Below the pieces are notes generated by a model. The model was not told the origin of the DNA and searched no databases. It saw only the letters and a program-made list of their open reading frames with translations. A program made the translations under genes and the position numbers. Positions 16,454-25,157 of a DNA stretch of 64,000 bases are shown here, in pieces. Position 1 is the first letter of the stretch; every line of letters starts with the position of its first letter. The DNA is from an uncultured Novosphingobium sp. (lineage in GTDB: Bacteria; Pseudomonadota; Alphaproteobacteria; Sphingomonadales; Sphingomonadaceae), in contig CAMPHR010000009.1 in NCBI GenBank assembly GCA_946886075.1, positions 1 to 64,000 on the forward strand, written 5' to 3'.

Positions 16454-16863
16454 GCGCCTATCTCGGCCGCGATCCTCTGCCTCCCGCAGCGCTGGTCGCC
16501 GCCGCGACCACCGAGCGAGAGCGGCGTCGTGCGGTAACGCAAGCTGCCGTTCAGGAAGGCAAGGTGAGCGCCGAGAAGGCACAGAGCGATGACGTCATCT
16601 GGTCGAACATCGTCCACTTCATGCGCGTCCTAGGCGGCGATCGCCGCGACCCTCGCCGTTGGCACCCCGACGACCAGGCGCTCATGGCGCGCAATGTTCG
16701 AGCGACTATGGACCGGATGATAATTGCTCATGACGCCGGGAAACCGGGCATGACGCGCGATAGGATCGAGACGATGCGCCATGTCTGGTACGCGCTCGAA
16801 TTCACGCTGCTCTATTCAAAGGTCCACCCAATCCCGCTGGAGCAGGGAAGGGCAGCCGCATGA
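16450..16863 (+). CDS. Hypothetical phage protein, 137 aa
   Basis: A soluble, mostly helical protein with a charged N-terminal coiled region (ATTERERRRAVTQAAVQEGKVSAEKAQ) and a C-terminal segment DRIETMRHVWYALEFTLLYSKVH. Its ATG overlaps the Gp37/Gp68 stop (ATGA). No family recognised. Confidence 0.5.
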   Translation: MSAYLGRDPLPPAALVAAATTERERRRAVTQAAVQEGKVSAEKAQSDDVIWSNIVHFMRVLGGDRRDPRRWHPDDQALMARNVRATMDRMIIAHDAGKPGMTRDRIETMRHVWYALEFTLLYSKVHPIPLEQGRAAA

Positions 16864-17063
16864 CACAGCCGAGCCTTCGCTCCATCTGTCAGGACGCGTG
16901 CGCCGAATTCGGCGACCCGCCCTGCTACGAGGTTCACGAGGATCTGCGCGCCGAAGGCAAGCAGTTGAACCCGTGGACGCCATGCGCTGAGTGCCTTGCC
17001 GCCGGCGGCATCGAGACGGCCGAGCCACTCGATCCGAACGCCGTCATCAGGAGGATGCTTTGA
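16860..17063 (+). CDS. 67-aa Cys-containing phage protein
   Basis: The product has five Cys residues in two clusters (CQDAC, CYEV, then CAEC), suggesting a small zinc-binding fold. It overlaps the previous gene by 4 bases and precedes the recombinase. It might be a regulator or the recombinase's directionality factor; no homolog is recognised. Confidence 0.5.
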   Translation: MTQPSLRSICQDACAEFGDPPCYEVHEDLRAEGKQLNPWTPCAECLAAGGIETAEPLDPNAVIRRML

Positions 17064-17227
17064 ACGCACCTTTCCTGCGCCGACCATCGGCCGAAATGCT
17101 TGATTTCATCCGCGCCCTTGCGCGCGCAGACGAAGCGCGCGACTTTGAGCGCCGCTCCCGCCCCACAGAAAGCCCCGTCCATGCGGACCATCATCTACGC
17201 ACGGTTTTCCAGCGACCTTCAGAATAG
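17060..17227 (+). CDS. Small ORF overlapping the recombinase start
   Basis: A TTG start (17060) is preceded by AGGAGG and overlaps the previous stop, giving 55 residues (MNAPFLRRPSAEMLDFIRAL and a basic tail). Its last 47 bases overlap the recombinase gene in another frame. The strong ribosome site favours a real gene. Size, charge and position make it a candidate recombination directionality factor. Confidence 0.45.
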   Translation: MNAPFLRRPSAEMLDFIRALARADEARDFERRSRPTESPVHADHHLRTVFQRPSE

Positions 17228-18818
17228 CCGCTCGATTGCGGATCAAATTGCGCTGTGTCGCGAGCGCGCCGCCCGGGAAGGCTGGCAAATCGTGGACACC
17301 TTCACGGACGAAGCAATCAGCGGCGCCGCCGGCATCGGCGAGGATCAGCGCCCGGGCTTGAGCGCGCTGCTCGCCCGCGTGGAGCGCGGAGGCGTTGACC
17401 AGGTACTCGCCGAATCAACCAGCCGCATCGCCCGTCACCAGGGCGACGGCTTCGCCATCCGCGAGCGCCTCTCCTATTTCGGCGTCCGCCTCTTCACCCT
17501 TTCCCAGGGCGAGATCGACGAGATTAAGGGGTGGGTGCAAGGCTTTCTCGATTCACAAGCCCGCAAAGACATCGCCTTCAACGTGAAGCGCGGCCAGCGC
17601 GGCACCGTGCGATCCGGCCGATCGCCAGCCGGGCTCGCTTATGGCTATCGCAAAGCCAACCGGCTCGACGAGCGAGGGGAATTGATACGCGGCTTGCGCG
17701 CGATCGACCCGGAGCAGGCAGAAGTCGTCCGCCGCATATTCGAGGAATATGCCAGCGGCCGCAGCGCCCGGCAGATCGCGGCAGGATTGAACGCAGAGGC
17801 TATTCCTGCCCCAACTGGCGGCACATGGCGGGCATCGACGATCAACGGCGATCGGCAGCGCAAGAACGGCATGCTGCAAAACCGGATTTACATCGGCCGC
17901 ATCGTGCACGAGCGGACCAGCAAGGTCGCGGATCCGCGAACCCGCAAGGAGCGCATCCGCCCCAATGCGGAAAGCGAGTGGATCGAGGCCGCAGCACCCG
18001 AACTTCGCATCATTGACGATGCGACATGGGAGCGCGTGCAGCTGCTGCGCAACGCCTTTAGCACCGACAAGCCGCACCAGGCGCGGCGGCCCAAGAGGCT
18101 GCTGTCAGGCGTCGGCCGCTGCGGCATCTGCGGCGGTGGATGGATTGTCATCGGCCGCGACCAGTGGGCATGCGGCAAGCATCGTGACGGAGGCGGATGC
18201 TCGAACAACCGCACGGTCAAGACACACATCTATGAGCAGAAGGTGCTCGACGGCCTGCGCGACGACATGCTGCACCCCGACGCCGTCGCCGCCTATGTGA
18301 AAGAGTTCCATGAGAGCCGCCGTCGTCGATCGCAGGGCGTGGCTCAGGAGCGCACCAAGTTGGAACGCCGCCACCGTGAAGCATCGGCAAAGGTGGAGCG
18401 CCTGGTAAACGCCATCGCGGATGGCGGCGATGAGTTCGTGGAGATCCGCGCGGTGCTCGCCAAGGCACGGAATGACCGCGACACGATCGCGCAACAGATG
18501 GCCGATCTGGAGGCGTTCCCGGTTATTACCCTGCACCCCGGCATCGCCAAGGACTATCGCGAGCAGATCGAGGAACTGGCAAAGGCACTGGACGGCAACA
18601 GCCACGCGCAGCTGGAGGCTATCCCCAAGCTGCGCGCGCTGATCGGCAGCGTCACCGTCTATCCTGCTGAAGGGCGTCGTGGCGTCGAAGTTGAGGCCAC
18701 CGGCCGCATCGCTAACATGCTGGCGCTTGCAGCCGGCCAGCCGCTTGATGCGGCGATGTATGTTAACAGTGGAGCGGGTAGCGGGGATCGAACCCGCATC
18801 ACAAGCTTGGAAGGCTAG
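17181..18818 (+). CDS. Large serine recombinase (prophage integrase)
   Basis: The 545-residue protein has an N-terminal resolvase domain starting RTIIYARFSSDLQ with catalytic Ser10. A Recombinase domain follows (GLAYGYRK, YASGRSARQIAAGLNAE, RNGMLQNRIYIGRIV). Then comes a zinc ribbon (CGICGGGWIVIGRDQWACGKHRDGGGC) and a coiled coil (about 400-470). It should integrate and excise the prophage at att sites. The last 16 codons (SGAGSGDRTRITSLEG) and the stop lie inside the tRNA-Gly gene, so the protein's C-terminus is set by the attachment site. The ATG at 17181 matches the family start; upstream in-frame codons are not used. Confidence 0.92.
   Translation: MRTIIYARFSSDLQNSRSIADQIALCRERAAREGWQIVDTFTDEAISGAAGIGEDQRPGLSALLARVERGGVDQVLAESTSRIARHQGDGFAIRERLSYFGVRLFTLSQGEIDEIKGWVQGFLDSQARKDIAFNVKRGQRGTVRSGRSPAGLAYGYRKANRLDERGELIRGLRAIDPEQAEVVRRIFEEYASGRSARQIAAGLNAEAIPAPTGGTWRASTINGDRQRKNGMLQNRIYIGRIVHERTSKVADPRTRKERIRPNAESEWIEAAAPELRIIDDATWERVQLLRNAFSTDKPHQARRPKRLLSGVGRCGICGGGWIVIGRDQWACGKHRDGGGCSNNRTVKTHIYEQKVLDGLRDDMLHPDAVAAYVKEFHESRRRRSQGVAQERTKLERRHREASAKVERLVNAIADGGDEFVEIRAVLAKARNDRDTIAQQMADLEAFPVITLHPGIAKDYREQIEELAKALDGNSHAQLEAIPKLRALIGSVTVYPAEGRRGVEVEATGRIANMLALAAGQPLDAAMYVNSGAGSGDRTRITSLEG
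18770..18818. other. Probable prophage attachment-site core
   Basis: The prophage genes end here, and the recombinase reads through the 3' half of tRNA-Gly as far as the anticodon stem. The core is probably in this overlap, near the anticodon loop. The partner att site would be a copy of the tRNA 3' end left of the window. The T-T mismatch in the anticodon stem fits a 3' half replaced by phage DNA. Exact limits cannot be seen from one end. Confidence 0.55.
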
Positions 18819-18843
18819 TGCTCTACCATTGAGCTATACCCGC
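18770..18843 (-). tRNA. tRNA-Gly (anticodon TCC)
   Basis: The minus strand folds as a tRNA: acceptor GCGGGTA/TACCCGC, D-arm GCTC...GAGC, anticodon loop CTTCCAA (anticodon 18809-18811), T-arm GCGGG-TTCGATC-CCCGC, and an encoded CCA. The anticodon stem has one T-T mismatch (CTAGC against GCTTG). The 3' end points into the prophage, whose integrase frame ends within it. Confidence 0.92.
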
Positions 18844-18920
18844 TCGCTAGGAGACAGCGCCCCTGCCATCTTTCTGGGTGGCTCGTCAATAGCGCGGATC
18901 AGCGATCAGTCACTTTAGGC

Positions 18921-19001
18921 ATGAAAAGAATTGGCTATGCTCGGATCACCCGTGGCCCAGGTCTAGACGTTCAACCTCAGGGCATCTGCAGGGCTGTCTG
19001 A
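18921..19001 (+). pseudogene. Remnant of a small serine resolvase/invertase
   Basis: A 26-residue frame starting MKRIGYARITRGPGLDVQPQ matches the N-terminus of Tn3/Hin-type resolvases (RIGYARVST...LDLQ), then stops. The catalytic Ser position is Thr. It is a decayed transposon or integron piece. Confidence 0.5.
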
Positions 19002-19844
19002 ATGGGCCCCTAAAGGCGAGAAGGGGGATGATTGTCTGAAGCCGGGGTGAGTAAGTAAGATGCGATCAGCCCATCGCGCTCTTTCCTTAGTCAAGAATCG
19101 CACGCGTTCGTTCTTGAACGAGATTGCCTTGACCCGGTGCGAGGAAAGTCATGCGACTCCGGCATGTTGACAGCGGCATGAAATACGGCCCTGCAGCAAT
19201 CCTGTCACGCGCATGATGGTTGTGATGAGGCCGGTGGAACTGCTCCGAGAACGGTTTGGCGTCCGCAGTGACACCTCGCCAATCCACTCATTAAGTTTGC
19301 CGTTGCGCAGGATGTCGGACCGTCAGAGCGGCCTTGCCTTGGACAGGTCGCAGTCGAATGGGCGTGATGCTGCCTTGTGCCACGAGTGCTGCGCGACCAA
19401 ACACCAGCCGGTGGCGGAGCCTTGTTTCACATCCAACCATCAGGTGTGACGAAGCATCCGCGTCACTTGTTCCTGAGCTGAATTCCTTGATTTGGATGCG
19501 ATTGTCGCCGAGCACGACCGAGGCGTGGATATACTAGATGCGTTCTTCCTACAGCGACGGGTGGGAGAGCACGTTATACTTTCCAGCAGGCGATACTGAG
19601 CCTCCGCAGCGCGCAGCCGACTGCACGCGCGGATTTAGGGAACGCCACGTTTCTTGAAGATGCGGCGTGTCGATTTCGCCGGATCCGCGATCGTCAGGCT
19701 GAGGCGTGACAGGATATCGCGCGAAATAAGGAGGGCTTCGCCTGGCCAGCAGCGGATATGTCCGGTCGAACCTCTCCCCCCAAATCAGAGAGCGTGCTAC
19801 CCTTCTCGACGGAATGCGAGGTTGATCGCCCGGGGTTGGGAGCC
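19002..19844. other. Gene-poor stretch between prophage end and trb module
   Basis: Only short frames occur (for example 19291-19515 minus, 74 aa); none matches a family I recognise and composition is mixed. Together with the resolvase remnant it looks like decayed mobile-element DNA. Confidence 0.5.
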
Positions 19845-20131
19845 TTATGTTCGGGCGTTGCCTACGAAATGGTACCCGGCTTCGGCACTCCAGCTCCGTC
19901 CATCACGCCGCCCTCGCAGCGCCGCCTCGCGTGCTCGAACGTAGTTCCGATCGCCCTCCACGAAGGGAGTCAGCCTCGGGGGATGAGTTCGACCCCCGCT
20001 TCCTCTGTGCCATAGGACCATGCGCAAATCGCCGCATAGTGGCGCAGGGCATTCTGCAGGTCCGGCGTGATGGTGATCGCCAGCTTAACGGGAGTCCCGT
20101 CCGGCAGCTTGGCCAATTTCAGCTCTACCAT
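19845..20131 (-). pseudogene. DUF2274 gene, frameshifted
   Basis: The gene that usually follows trbI. The first part (VELKLAKLPDGTPVKLAITI) runs to VELIPRG and stops. The next frame continues LTPFVEGDRNYVRAREAAL. Adding one C to the run of five (plus-strand G-run 19978-19982) restores ELIPPRLTPFVEGDRNY, the expected DUF2274 sequence. The start ATG is 20131, six bases after AGGAGG inside the trbI 3' end. Either a real one-base deletion or a homopolymer sequencing error. Confidence 0.75.
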
Positions 20132-20133
20132 GC

Positions 20134-21330
20134 TCATCCTCCTGTCGATTTCCACCAGGGCGCGAGGACAAGATCGCGGCTGACCAGCAGGCGCACCGGC
20201 GTTCCGGGCCGCACCATGATCGTCGGCTGGATGTCGAGATTGCGTGACGTAATTTGCTCGCCGGCACGCGCCACACTCTGCTGTGATGATTCACGGATCG
20301 CCTCCACCAGGTCGCTTTCGCCATCGATCGTCAGTTCCGAGCCGACGCCAAGGAGAGTTACGATCGCCACCCCCTTGAGCAGCGACCAGCTGTGAAAGTC
20401 GACCTTGTCGGCAAGCCCCGCATATCCAGCAGCGTCCGTTGCCGGGAAATTGTCGAGGCGAAGCGAACTTCCATCCGGCAGCATGAGCCGCTGCCAGATG
20501 ACAAGGGCGCGTCGCTGGCCGAACGCGACGGCACTATCATATTTTCCTACGAGTCGGGCACCCTGCGGCACGAGCAGGATCTGGCCAGTCACGCTGTCGA
20601 ACACATTCTGCGTCACTTGCGCCGTGACGAGCCCGGGCAGGTCGGAGTTCAACCCGGTGATCAGGCTTCCAGGAATGATGCTCCCGGCCGCTAGGAGATA
20701 GGGCGAGGGTGGCGGCGCCAACGTGGATGTGTTCAGGTCGCTGCCAGTGGCGGGACGCTCGGCGAACGCAACCTTGCGATCCTGCGGGGCTGCCGGTGTC
20801 CCGACATCCGGTTCAACGCCGGCGGGCGGCATTGCGGGCAACTGGGCGGCGTGATCCATCGTTTTCGTCTGGACGAGAATGCCGGACTCTCGCGCTGCCT
20901 TCAGTTCCGCCAGCCTCGCGAGCCTTGCGGCTTCCGCTGCGTCCGTTGTCGATCGATGGCTGCCCGACGTGTCGGCGGCGTTGAGATGCTGTTGCTGGGC
21001 GCGCAGGATCGGTCGCCCGAGATCGCCCGGCAGGGCCGGCCCAAGTTTGGGGGCATCGCCATAGCCTGCCGGCAGGCCGGACAGCGCATCACCGGGGTTC
21101 GCTGATGGCCTGGAAAGCTCGCTCTCCTGGGCCACTTGCCGGACGACCTGCGGCTTGAGGGCCATCCACGCGATGCTTATTAAGCTGGCTGATCCCAAGG
21201 CCGCTATGCCTATGATGGCGCCGCGACGAAAGCGGATCGCTTTCATCGGTCGCGCCCGCAAGACCAGGGTTTCAGGATCAACCTTGGGCTGGGGCGGATG
21301 CGGCTGGACAGGCGTGTCGGCGGTTGTCAT
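20134..21330 (-). CDS. trbI: TrbI, T4SS core-complex protein (VirB10 family)
   Basis: The 398-residue protein has a cytoplasmic N-terminus (KVDPETLVLRARPMKAIRF), one membrane helix (GAIIGIAALGSASLISIAWMAL, about 38-58), a Pro-rich periplasmic linker, and a C-terminal VirB10 domain. The domain shows AGSIIPGSLITGLNSDLPG, LLVPQGARLVGKYDS, ALVIWQRLMLPDGSS and DVVNRDL-like SRNLDIQPTIMVRPG. VirB10/TrbI spans the envelope and couples ATP-driven changes to the outer-membrane channel. It is the last intact gene of the cluster and overlaps trbG by 4 bases. Confidence 0.93.
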   Translation of the reverse strand: MTTADTPVQPHPPQPKVDPETLVLRARPMKAIRFRRGAIIGIAALGSASLISIAWMALKPQVVRQVAQESELSRPSANPGDALSGLPAGYGDAPKLGPALPGDLGRPILRAQQQHLNAADTSGSHRSTTDAAEAARLARLAELKAARESGILVQTKTMDHAAQLPAMPPAGVEPDVGTPAAPQDRKVAFAERPATGSDLNTSTLAPPPSPYLLAAGSIIPGSLITGLNSDLPGLVTAQVTQNVFDSVTGQILLVPQGARLVGKYDSAVAFGQRRALVIWQRLMLPDGSSLRLDNFPATDAAGYAGLADKVDFHSWSLLKGVAIVTLLGVGSELTIDGESDLVEAIRESSQQSVARAGEQITSRNLDIQPTIMVRPGTPVRLLVSRDLVLAPWWKSTGG

Positions 21331-22175
21331 GCCCCCCTCCGACGCTTCTGGCCAGCCAGTCGGGTGATCCGCACGATCTCCTGCTTCTTGAGGCCGAGCC
21401 GCAGTTCCGCCATGCCGAACAGCCGATCGACGATGTAATAACGCTCGCGCAAGCGGTAGTTGACGAGTTCAGCCTTGCCGTCCGAACCGAGGACGAAGAG
21501 CGGCGGCGCATCGCCTTGGGCCAGCGCGGGCGGGAACTCGATATAGGTCTGGCGGCCATCGTCGAAGGCGCGCAGTGGCCGCCAAGGCGGGCGATCGCCC
21601 GAGATCGCATAGTCGAAGTTCAACCGAGCTATGTCGAGGCCGGATGCCACGGGGGCTGCGGCGCGCGCGGCCTCGGCCTGCCGCTTCAACGCAATGAGGT
21701 CATCCTGCGGATAATTCCAGCTTATGCCTGCCATTGCCGTCGCCACGGTGCTCGCAAGGCGCAAGTGATAGGTCCGACGGTTGGTCGTGATGACGAGGTT
21801 GGTCGTCAGCCCGGCGGCGAAGGGCTTTACGAGGATGTGCGTCCGCTTGGCCTCCTTGTCGCCGCTGCCCTCTTCCCCGGACGTGGTGTCGCCGATAACC
21901 CAGCGCGTGGTGTCGCCACTGGCTACCGCGACCAGCGTCTCGCCCGGCTGCAAGGCGATGTCGGTGACCAATCCTGGCGCCGCATAGACCTGGAAGATTG
22001 CGCCGTCGGCGAACGGATAGACCTGGATTGCATTCATAAAGCCCTGGGCAGCGGGCTGGGCCGTCGCCTTGCGATTGACCGAGGCGACGCTGCGCAGAGA
22101 GGTTGAGAAAGTTTGCGCGTCGGCCTGCGGGGCGGCAAGGATGATGGCGGACAGGAGAATATGGCGGAACTTCAT
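21327..22175 (-). CDS. trbG: TrbG, T4SS outer-membrane channel protein (VirB9 family)
   Basis: From the ATG at 22175 the protein is 282 residues, with a signal peptide (MKFRHILLSAIILAAPQADA). The VirB9 domain follows: AIQVYPFADGAIFQVYAAPGL, DIALQPGETLVAVASGDTTRW, THILVKPFAAGLTTNLVITT, RTYHLRLAS, then the C-terminal DGRQTYIEFPPAL and YYIVDRLFGMAELRLG. It forms the outer-membrane ring with TrbI. A longer frame to 22448 overlaps trbF and is not needed. Start and stop overlap neighbours by 4 bases. Confidence 0.92.
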   Translation of the reverse strand: MKFRHILLSAIILAAPQADAQTFSTSLRSVASVNRKATAQPAAQGFMNAIQVYPFADGAIFQVYAAPGLVTDIALQPGETLVAVASGDTTRWVIGDTTSGEEGSGDKEAKRTHILVKPFAAGLTTNLVITTNRRTYHLRLASTVATAMAGISWNYPQDDLIALKRQAEAARAAAPVASGLDIARLNFDYAISGDRPPWRPLRAFDDGRQTYIEFPPALAQGDAPPLFVLGSDGKAELVNYRLRERYYIVDRLFGMAELRLGLKKQEIVRITRLAGQKRRRGA

Positions 22176-22969
22176 GGTTGGGCCTCCTGGTTGCTCGGGT
22201 TGGCTCCCGCCAGCGGTGGTGCGGATGGGGAACCTGGGGATGGGATGGGCTGGGCTGCTGGATGCGTCCGGGAAGGAGCGGTGTCGCCGTCGAGTTCGCG
22301 GCTCCAGTCGATAGCATCGACATAGATGCCGAGCGGGTTCTTTCGCAGCGAATCGGCGCTCGCGGGCGCCTTGGTCACAATCGTCAAGATCGCGGTAAAT
22401 CGGCTCGTCCCGGACCGCGCGCCCCTTTCGAAAACAGTCTCGGTCCACTTGACCTGGAACGACCTGTCGGAGGCGCGCACGACGCTGGTGACCTGGACCG
22501 ACACGGTTCGCTCGCCCACCTGAGCGAAGGGGGAGGCCGCGCGGGCATATTCACCGAGAAACTGCGCGCCCCGCCTTGTCACGAAATTATAGGCCTCGAG
22601 CCAGTCCCGGCGCATCAGCACGGGATCCAGCGACACCGAGCGGATGTTGGTGATGAAGCGCGCAAGGTGCCAGGCAATCTGCGGGTCGGTCGGCCGATAG
22701 TCGGCATCGGCCGCCTGCACCGCGCGAGGCTCGCCGAGCCGGTCGACCTCGACGACATAGGGGACGACCCGGCTCTGCAGCGACTGCCAGGCAAGCGCCG
22801 CCGAGGTGCCTCCAGTCAGGAACAGGCAGCCAAACGCCATTAGCCGCCAGCAGCGCGCCTGGACGCGAGCCGATCCGATCCGCTCGTCCCAAAGCTGGCC
22901 GGCGCGCTGGTAGGGCGTCTCGGGTGGCGGGGTGCGCCCATAGCGCTGCATGCTTCGCTTGAAGAACAT
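22172..22969 (-). CDS. trbF: TrbF, T4SS inner-membrane protein (VirB8 family)
   Basis: The 265-residue protein has the typical TrbF N-terminus (FFKRSMQRYGRTPPPETPYQ), one membrane helix (LMAFGCLFLTGGTSAALAW, about 43-61) and a periplasmic VirB8-like domain (VPYVVEVDRLGE, FITNIRSVSLDPVL, TSRFTAILTIVTKAP). The end is a Pro-rich tail. VirB8/TrbF nucleates the inner-membrane part of the channel. Confidence 0.9.
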   Translation of the reverse strand: MFFKRSMQRYGRTPPPETPYQRAGQLWDERIGSARVQARCWRLMAFGCLFLTGGTSAALAWQSLQSRVVPYVVEVDRLGEPRAVQAADADYRPTDPQIAWHLARFITNIRSVSLDPVLMRRDWLEAYNFVTRRGAQFLGEYARAASPFAQVGERTVSVQVTSVVRASDRSFQVKWTETVFERGARSGTSRFTAILTIVTKAPASADSLRKNPLGIYVDAIDWSRELDGDTAPSRTHPAAQPIPSPGSPSAPPLAGANPSNQEAQP

Positions 22970-22972
22970 GGC

Positions 22973-24274
22973 TTAGTCGTTCCTTTCCTTGATGTCGGGA
23001 ATGGCGGACCCGCCGCCGCGGTCGCCCTGGCTAATGGCGTGGACGGCAAGCTGGCGGCGATGCCGGCTGGTCTGCTCGCTGCGCATCGCGACCGCCCAGG
23101 CGGGCGCGCCAGTCTCCCCGCCGCCGCTCGCCGCCGACGGAGAATCCTTGCTATTGAGCGCATCCCAGGCCGCCTGCCGCCCGCTCGCCGCGGCTTCACC
23201 AAGGCCGAGGGCGCTGCTGGCGCGGGCGCGCGCCGCATTGCCCGCGGCCTGCGCCACGCCGGAGAGGCCAGCAGCAATCGTAGGCTTGCCCGCCTGTTCC
23301 TGGCCCAGCTGGTAGGCGGTGGAGGCGGCCGAGCCCATCGCCGTGCCGGAGCGCACGGCGCCAAGCGCTCCGCCGCCGGCGAGGCGCGCTCCGCCAGCGA
23401 TTGCGCCGCCAGCCATCATCGCCATGCCTCCTGCACCCACGGCCGTTCCGATGGCGGCGCCAGCCCCGAGCTGCGGCGCACCCGATACAAGGCCTGAGGC
23501 AATCGACGGCCCAAAGATGCCGAGCCCCAGCAACGAGAGGCTCGCAAGCACCAGGCTCATGGCCTGGCCGACATCGGGTTCCTGGCCCTGGAGCGCGTCG
23601 GTGAACTCGGTGAAGAAGTTGGAGCCGATACCGACGATGACCGCGAGCATCATCACCTTGATGCCGGAGCTCACCACATTGCCCAGCACGCGCTCGGCGA
23701 GGAAGCTGGTGCGGTTCCAGAGCGCGAACGGCACGAGGATGAAGCCCGCAAGGCTCGTCAGCTTGAACTCGAGGATGCAGACGAACATCTGCACGGCGAG
23801 GATGAAGAAGGCGGTTATCACCAGCGCCCAGGCGAACAGCAGCACCATGATCGTCAGGAAATTATCGAAGAAGGTCGTGAACCCGACCATCTCGCTCGCC
23901 TGGTCAAGAAGCGGCCAGGCTGCCGCGAAGCCAGTGCCCGCGAGCCGTCCGGGTTTGAGCAGGTCGTCGGCGGAGAGCATGCCGCCACCGGCGGTCAGTC
24001 CGGCTTGCGCGAAGGAGCGGAAGATGATGTCGGCCAGCGTGGAAAAGCTGTTCAGGATGAACGCGAATGCGCCGACATAGAGGATTTTCTTGAGGAAGCG
24101 GCCGATGACATTGTCCTCGCCGCCCATTGCCCAGAACAGCCCGGCAAGCGTGATGTCGATGCCGATCAGCGTTGCCGTCAGGAACCCGACATCGGGTCCC
24201 AGCATGCCGAACCCGCTGTCGATGTACGTGATGAACGCTGCCAGGAAGCGGTCGATGACATTGAGGTCGTTCAA
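22973..24274 (-). CDS. trbL: TrbL, T4SS polytopic membrane protein (VirB6-like)
   Basis: Read from a TTG at 24274 the protein is 433 residues and begins NDLNVIDRFLAAFITYIDSG, the TrbL family start; AGGAAGG lies seven bases upstream. About six membrane helices follow (for example FLTATLIGIDITLAGLFWAM, LTIMVLLFAWALVITAFFIL, VQMFVCILEFKLTSLAGFIL). A long Gly/Ala-rich C-terminal tail ends in charged residues. TrbL/VirB6 forms part of the inner-membrane substrate path. An ATG at 24385 would add 37 unlikely residues. Confidence 0.88.
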   Translation of the reverse strand: MNDLNVIDRFLAAFITYIDSGFGMLGPDVGFLTATLIGIDITLAGLFWAMGGEDNVIGRFLKKILYVGAFAFILNSFSTLADIIFRSFAQAGLTAGGGMLSADDLLKPGRLAGTGFAAAWPLLDQASEMVGFTTFFDNFLTIMVLLFAWALVITAFFILAVQMFVCILEFKLTSLAGFILVPFALWNRTSFLAERVLGNVVSSGIKVMMLAVIVGIGSNFFTEFTDALQGQEPDVGQAMSLVLASLSLLGLGIFGPSIASGLVSGAPQLGAGAAIGTAVGAGGMAMMAGGAIAGGARLAGGGALGAVRSGTAMGSAASTAYQLGQEQAGKPTIAAGLSGVAQAAGNAARARASSALGLGEAAASGRQAAWDALNSKDSPSAASGGGETGAPAWAVAMRSEQTSRHRRQLAVHAISQGDRGGGSAIPDIKERND

Positions 24275-24410
24275 GGGGCTGCCTTCCTGCTGGCGTGGAG
24301 GTGTCGCGGAGCACGGCTTGGGAGGAGAGCCGCGCCCCGCGACGGCGACCGGCGGCGAGAGGGCGAGCCGCCGGTCGCGGGTCACCGGACCGGGCGAATG
24401 GCCCGAGGGG

Positions 24411-25157
24411 TTAGTCGGGCGTGTAGGCCGATCCGGAACCGAGGAACTTCTTGGTGGCAGCGCGTGCTTCGGTTGCCTGCGTCGCGCGGCGCGCCTGCTC
24501 GACCGCCTCGCTGCGGAATTGCGCGGCCATCATGTGCTGGAGCTGGAACTGCTGCTTGGCCGTAAGCGCGAGCAGTTGGTTGGTTGCCTGTTGCGCTGCA
24601 AGCGAACCTTCCGCGCCCTGGCTGCGCACAACGATCTGGCCAAGCGCCTCGCTGTCGCTCTGGATATTCTCGACGACCTGCGCTTGCACCCTCATCGTCT
24701 GCCGGAACGCGCCCATGCTGGCATCGAGGCGCGCCCGGGCCTCGCGGACCCGCGCGTCACTGCGCAGTGCCGACGAGAGGTCCTGGGGGAAGAGCGACTG
24801 GAACTTGTCGTCAAGCTGGTCGACCCGGAAGTCGATCGCCTGCGCCCGGCCCATGAGCTTGTCGATCTCTGTGAGTTTCTGGCGAAGGGCGTCGAGTTGC
24901 GGGAAGTCGATGCGGCTCAGGTTCCTGCCCATGTTCACCAGCATCTGCGCTTCATTCTGGAGTTGCTGGATCTGCTGGTTGACCTGCTGCAGGGTACGCG
25001 CGGCGGTCAGGATGTTCTGCGCATAATTGCTGGGATCGAAGACGGTGATCGCCTGCGCGGGCGCTGTCGGCGTTAGCATCGAGATGCCAACTGCGCCGCC
25101 TGCACCCAGTCCAAGAACGGCTGCAACCAGATGCTTTCTGGTGAGGATAGACATCAA
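24411..25157 (-). CDS. trbJ: TrbJ, T4SS minor pilus/periplasmic protein (VirB5-like)
   Basis: The 248-residue protein has a signal peptide (about 1-36, ending APAQA), the TrbJ hallmark ITVFDPSNYAQNILTAARTLQQ, and long helices (QQIQQLQNEAQMLVNMGRNL, LTAKQQFQLQHMMAAQFR). It is exported and probably caps or attaches the pilus. It overlaps trbE by 4 bases. The 136-base gap to trbL is where trbK (entry exclusion lipoprotein) is often found; no trbK is visible there. Confidence 0.9.
   Translation of the reverse strand: MMSILTRKHLVAAVLGLGAGGAVGISMLTPTAPAQAITVFDPSNYAQNILTAARTLQQVNQQIQQLQNEAQMLVNMGRNLSRIDFPQLDALRQKLTEIDKLMGRAQAIDFRVDQLDDKFQSLFPQDLSSALRSDARVREARARLDASMGAFRQTMRVQAQVVENIQSDSEALGQIVVRSQGAEGSLAAQQATNQLLALTAKQQFQLQHMMAAQFRSEAVEQARRATQATEARAATKKFLGSGSAYTPD

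Noticed and set aside
24275..24385. Stub frame upstream of trbL as a trbK remnant
   Set aside because: Has no signal peptide or lipobox; it is merely an upstream extension of the trbL frame.
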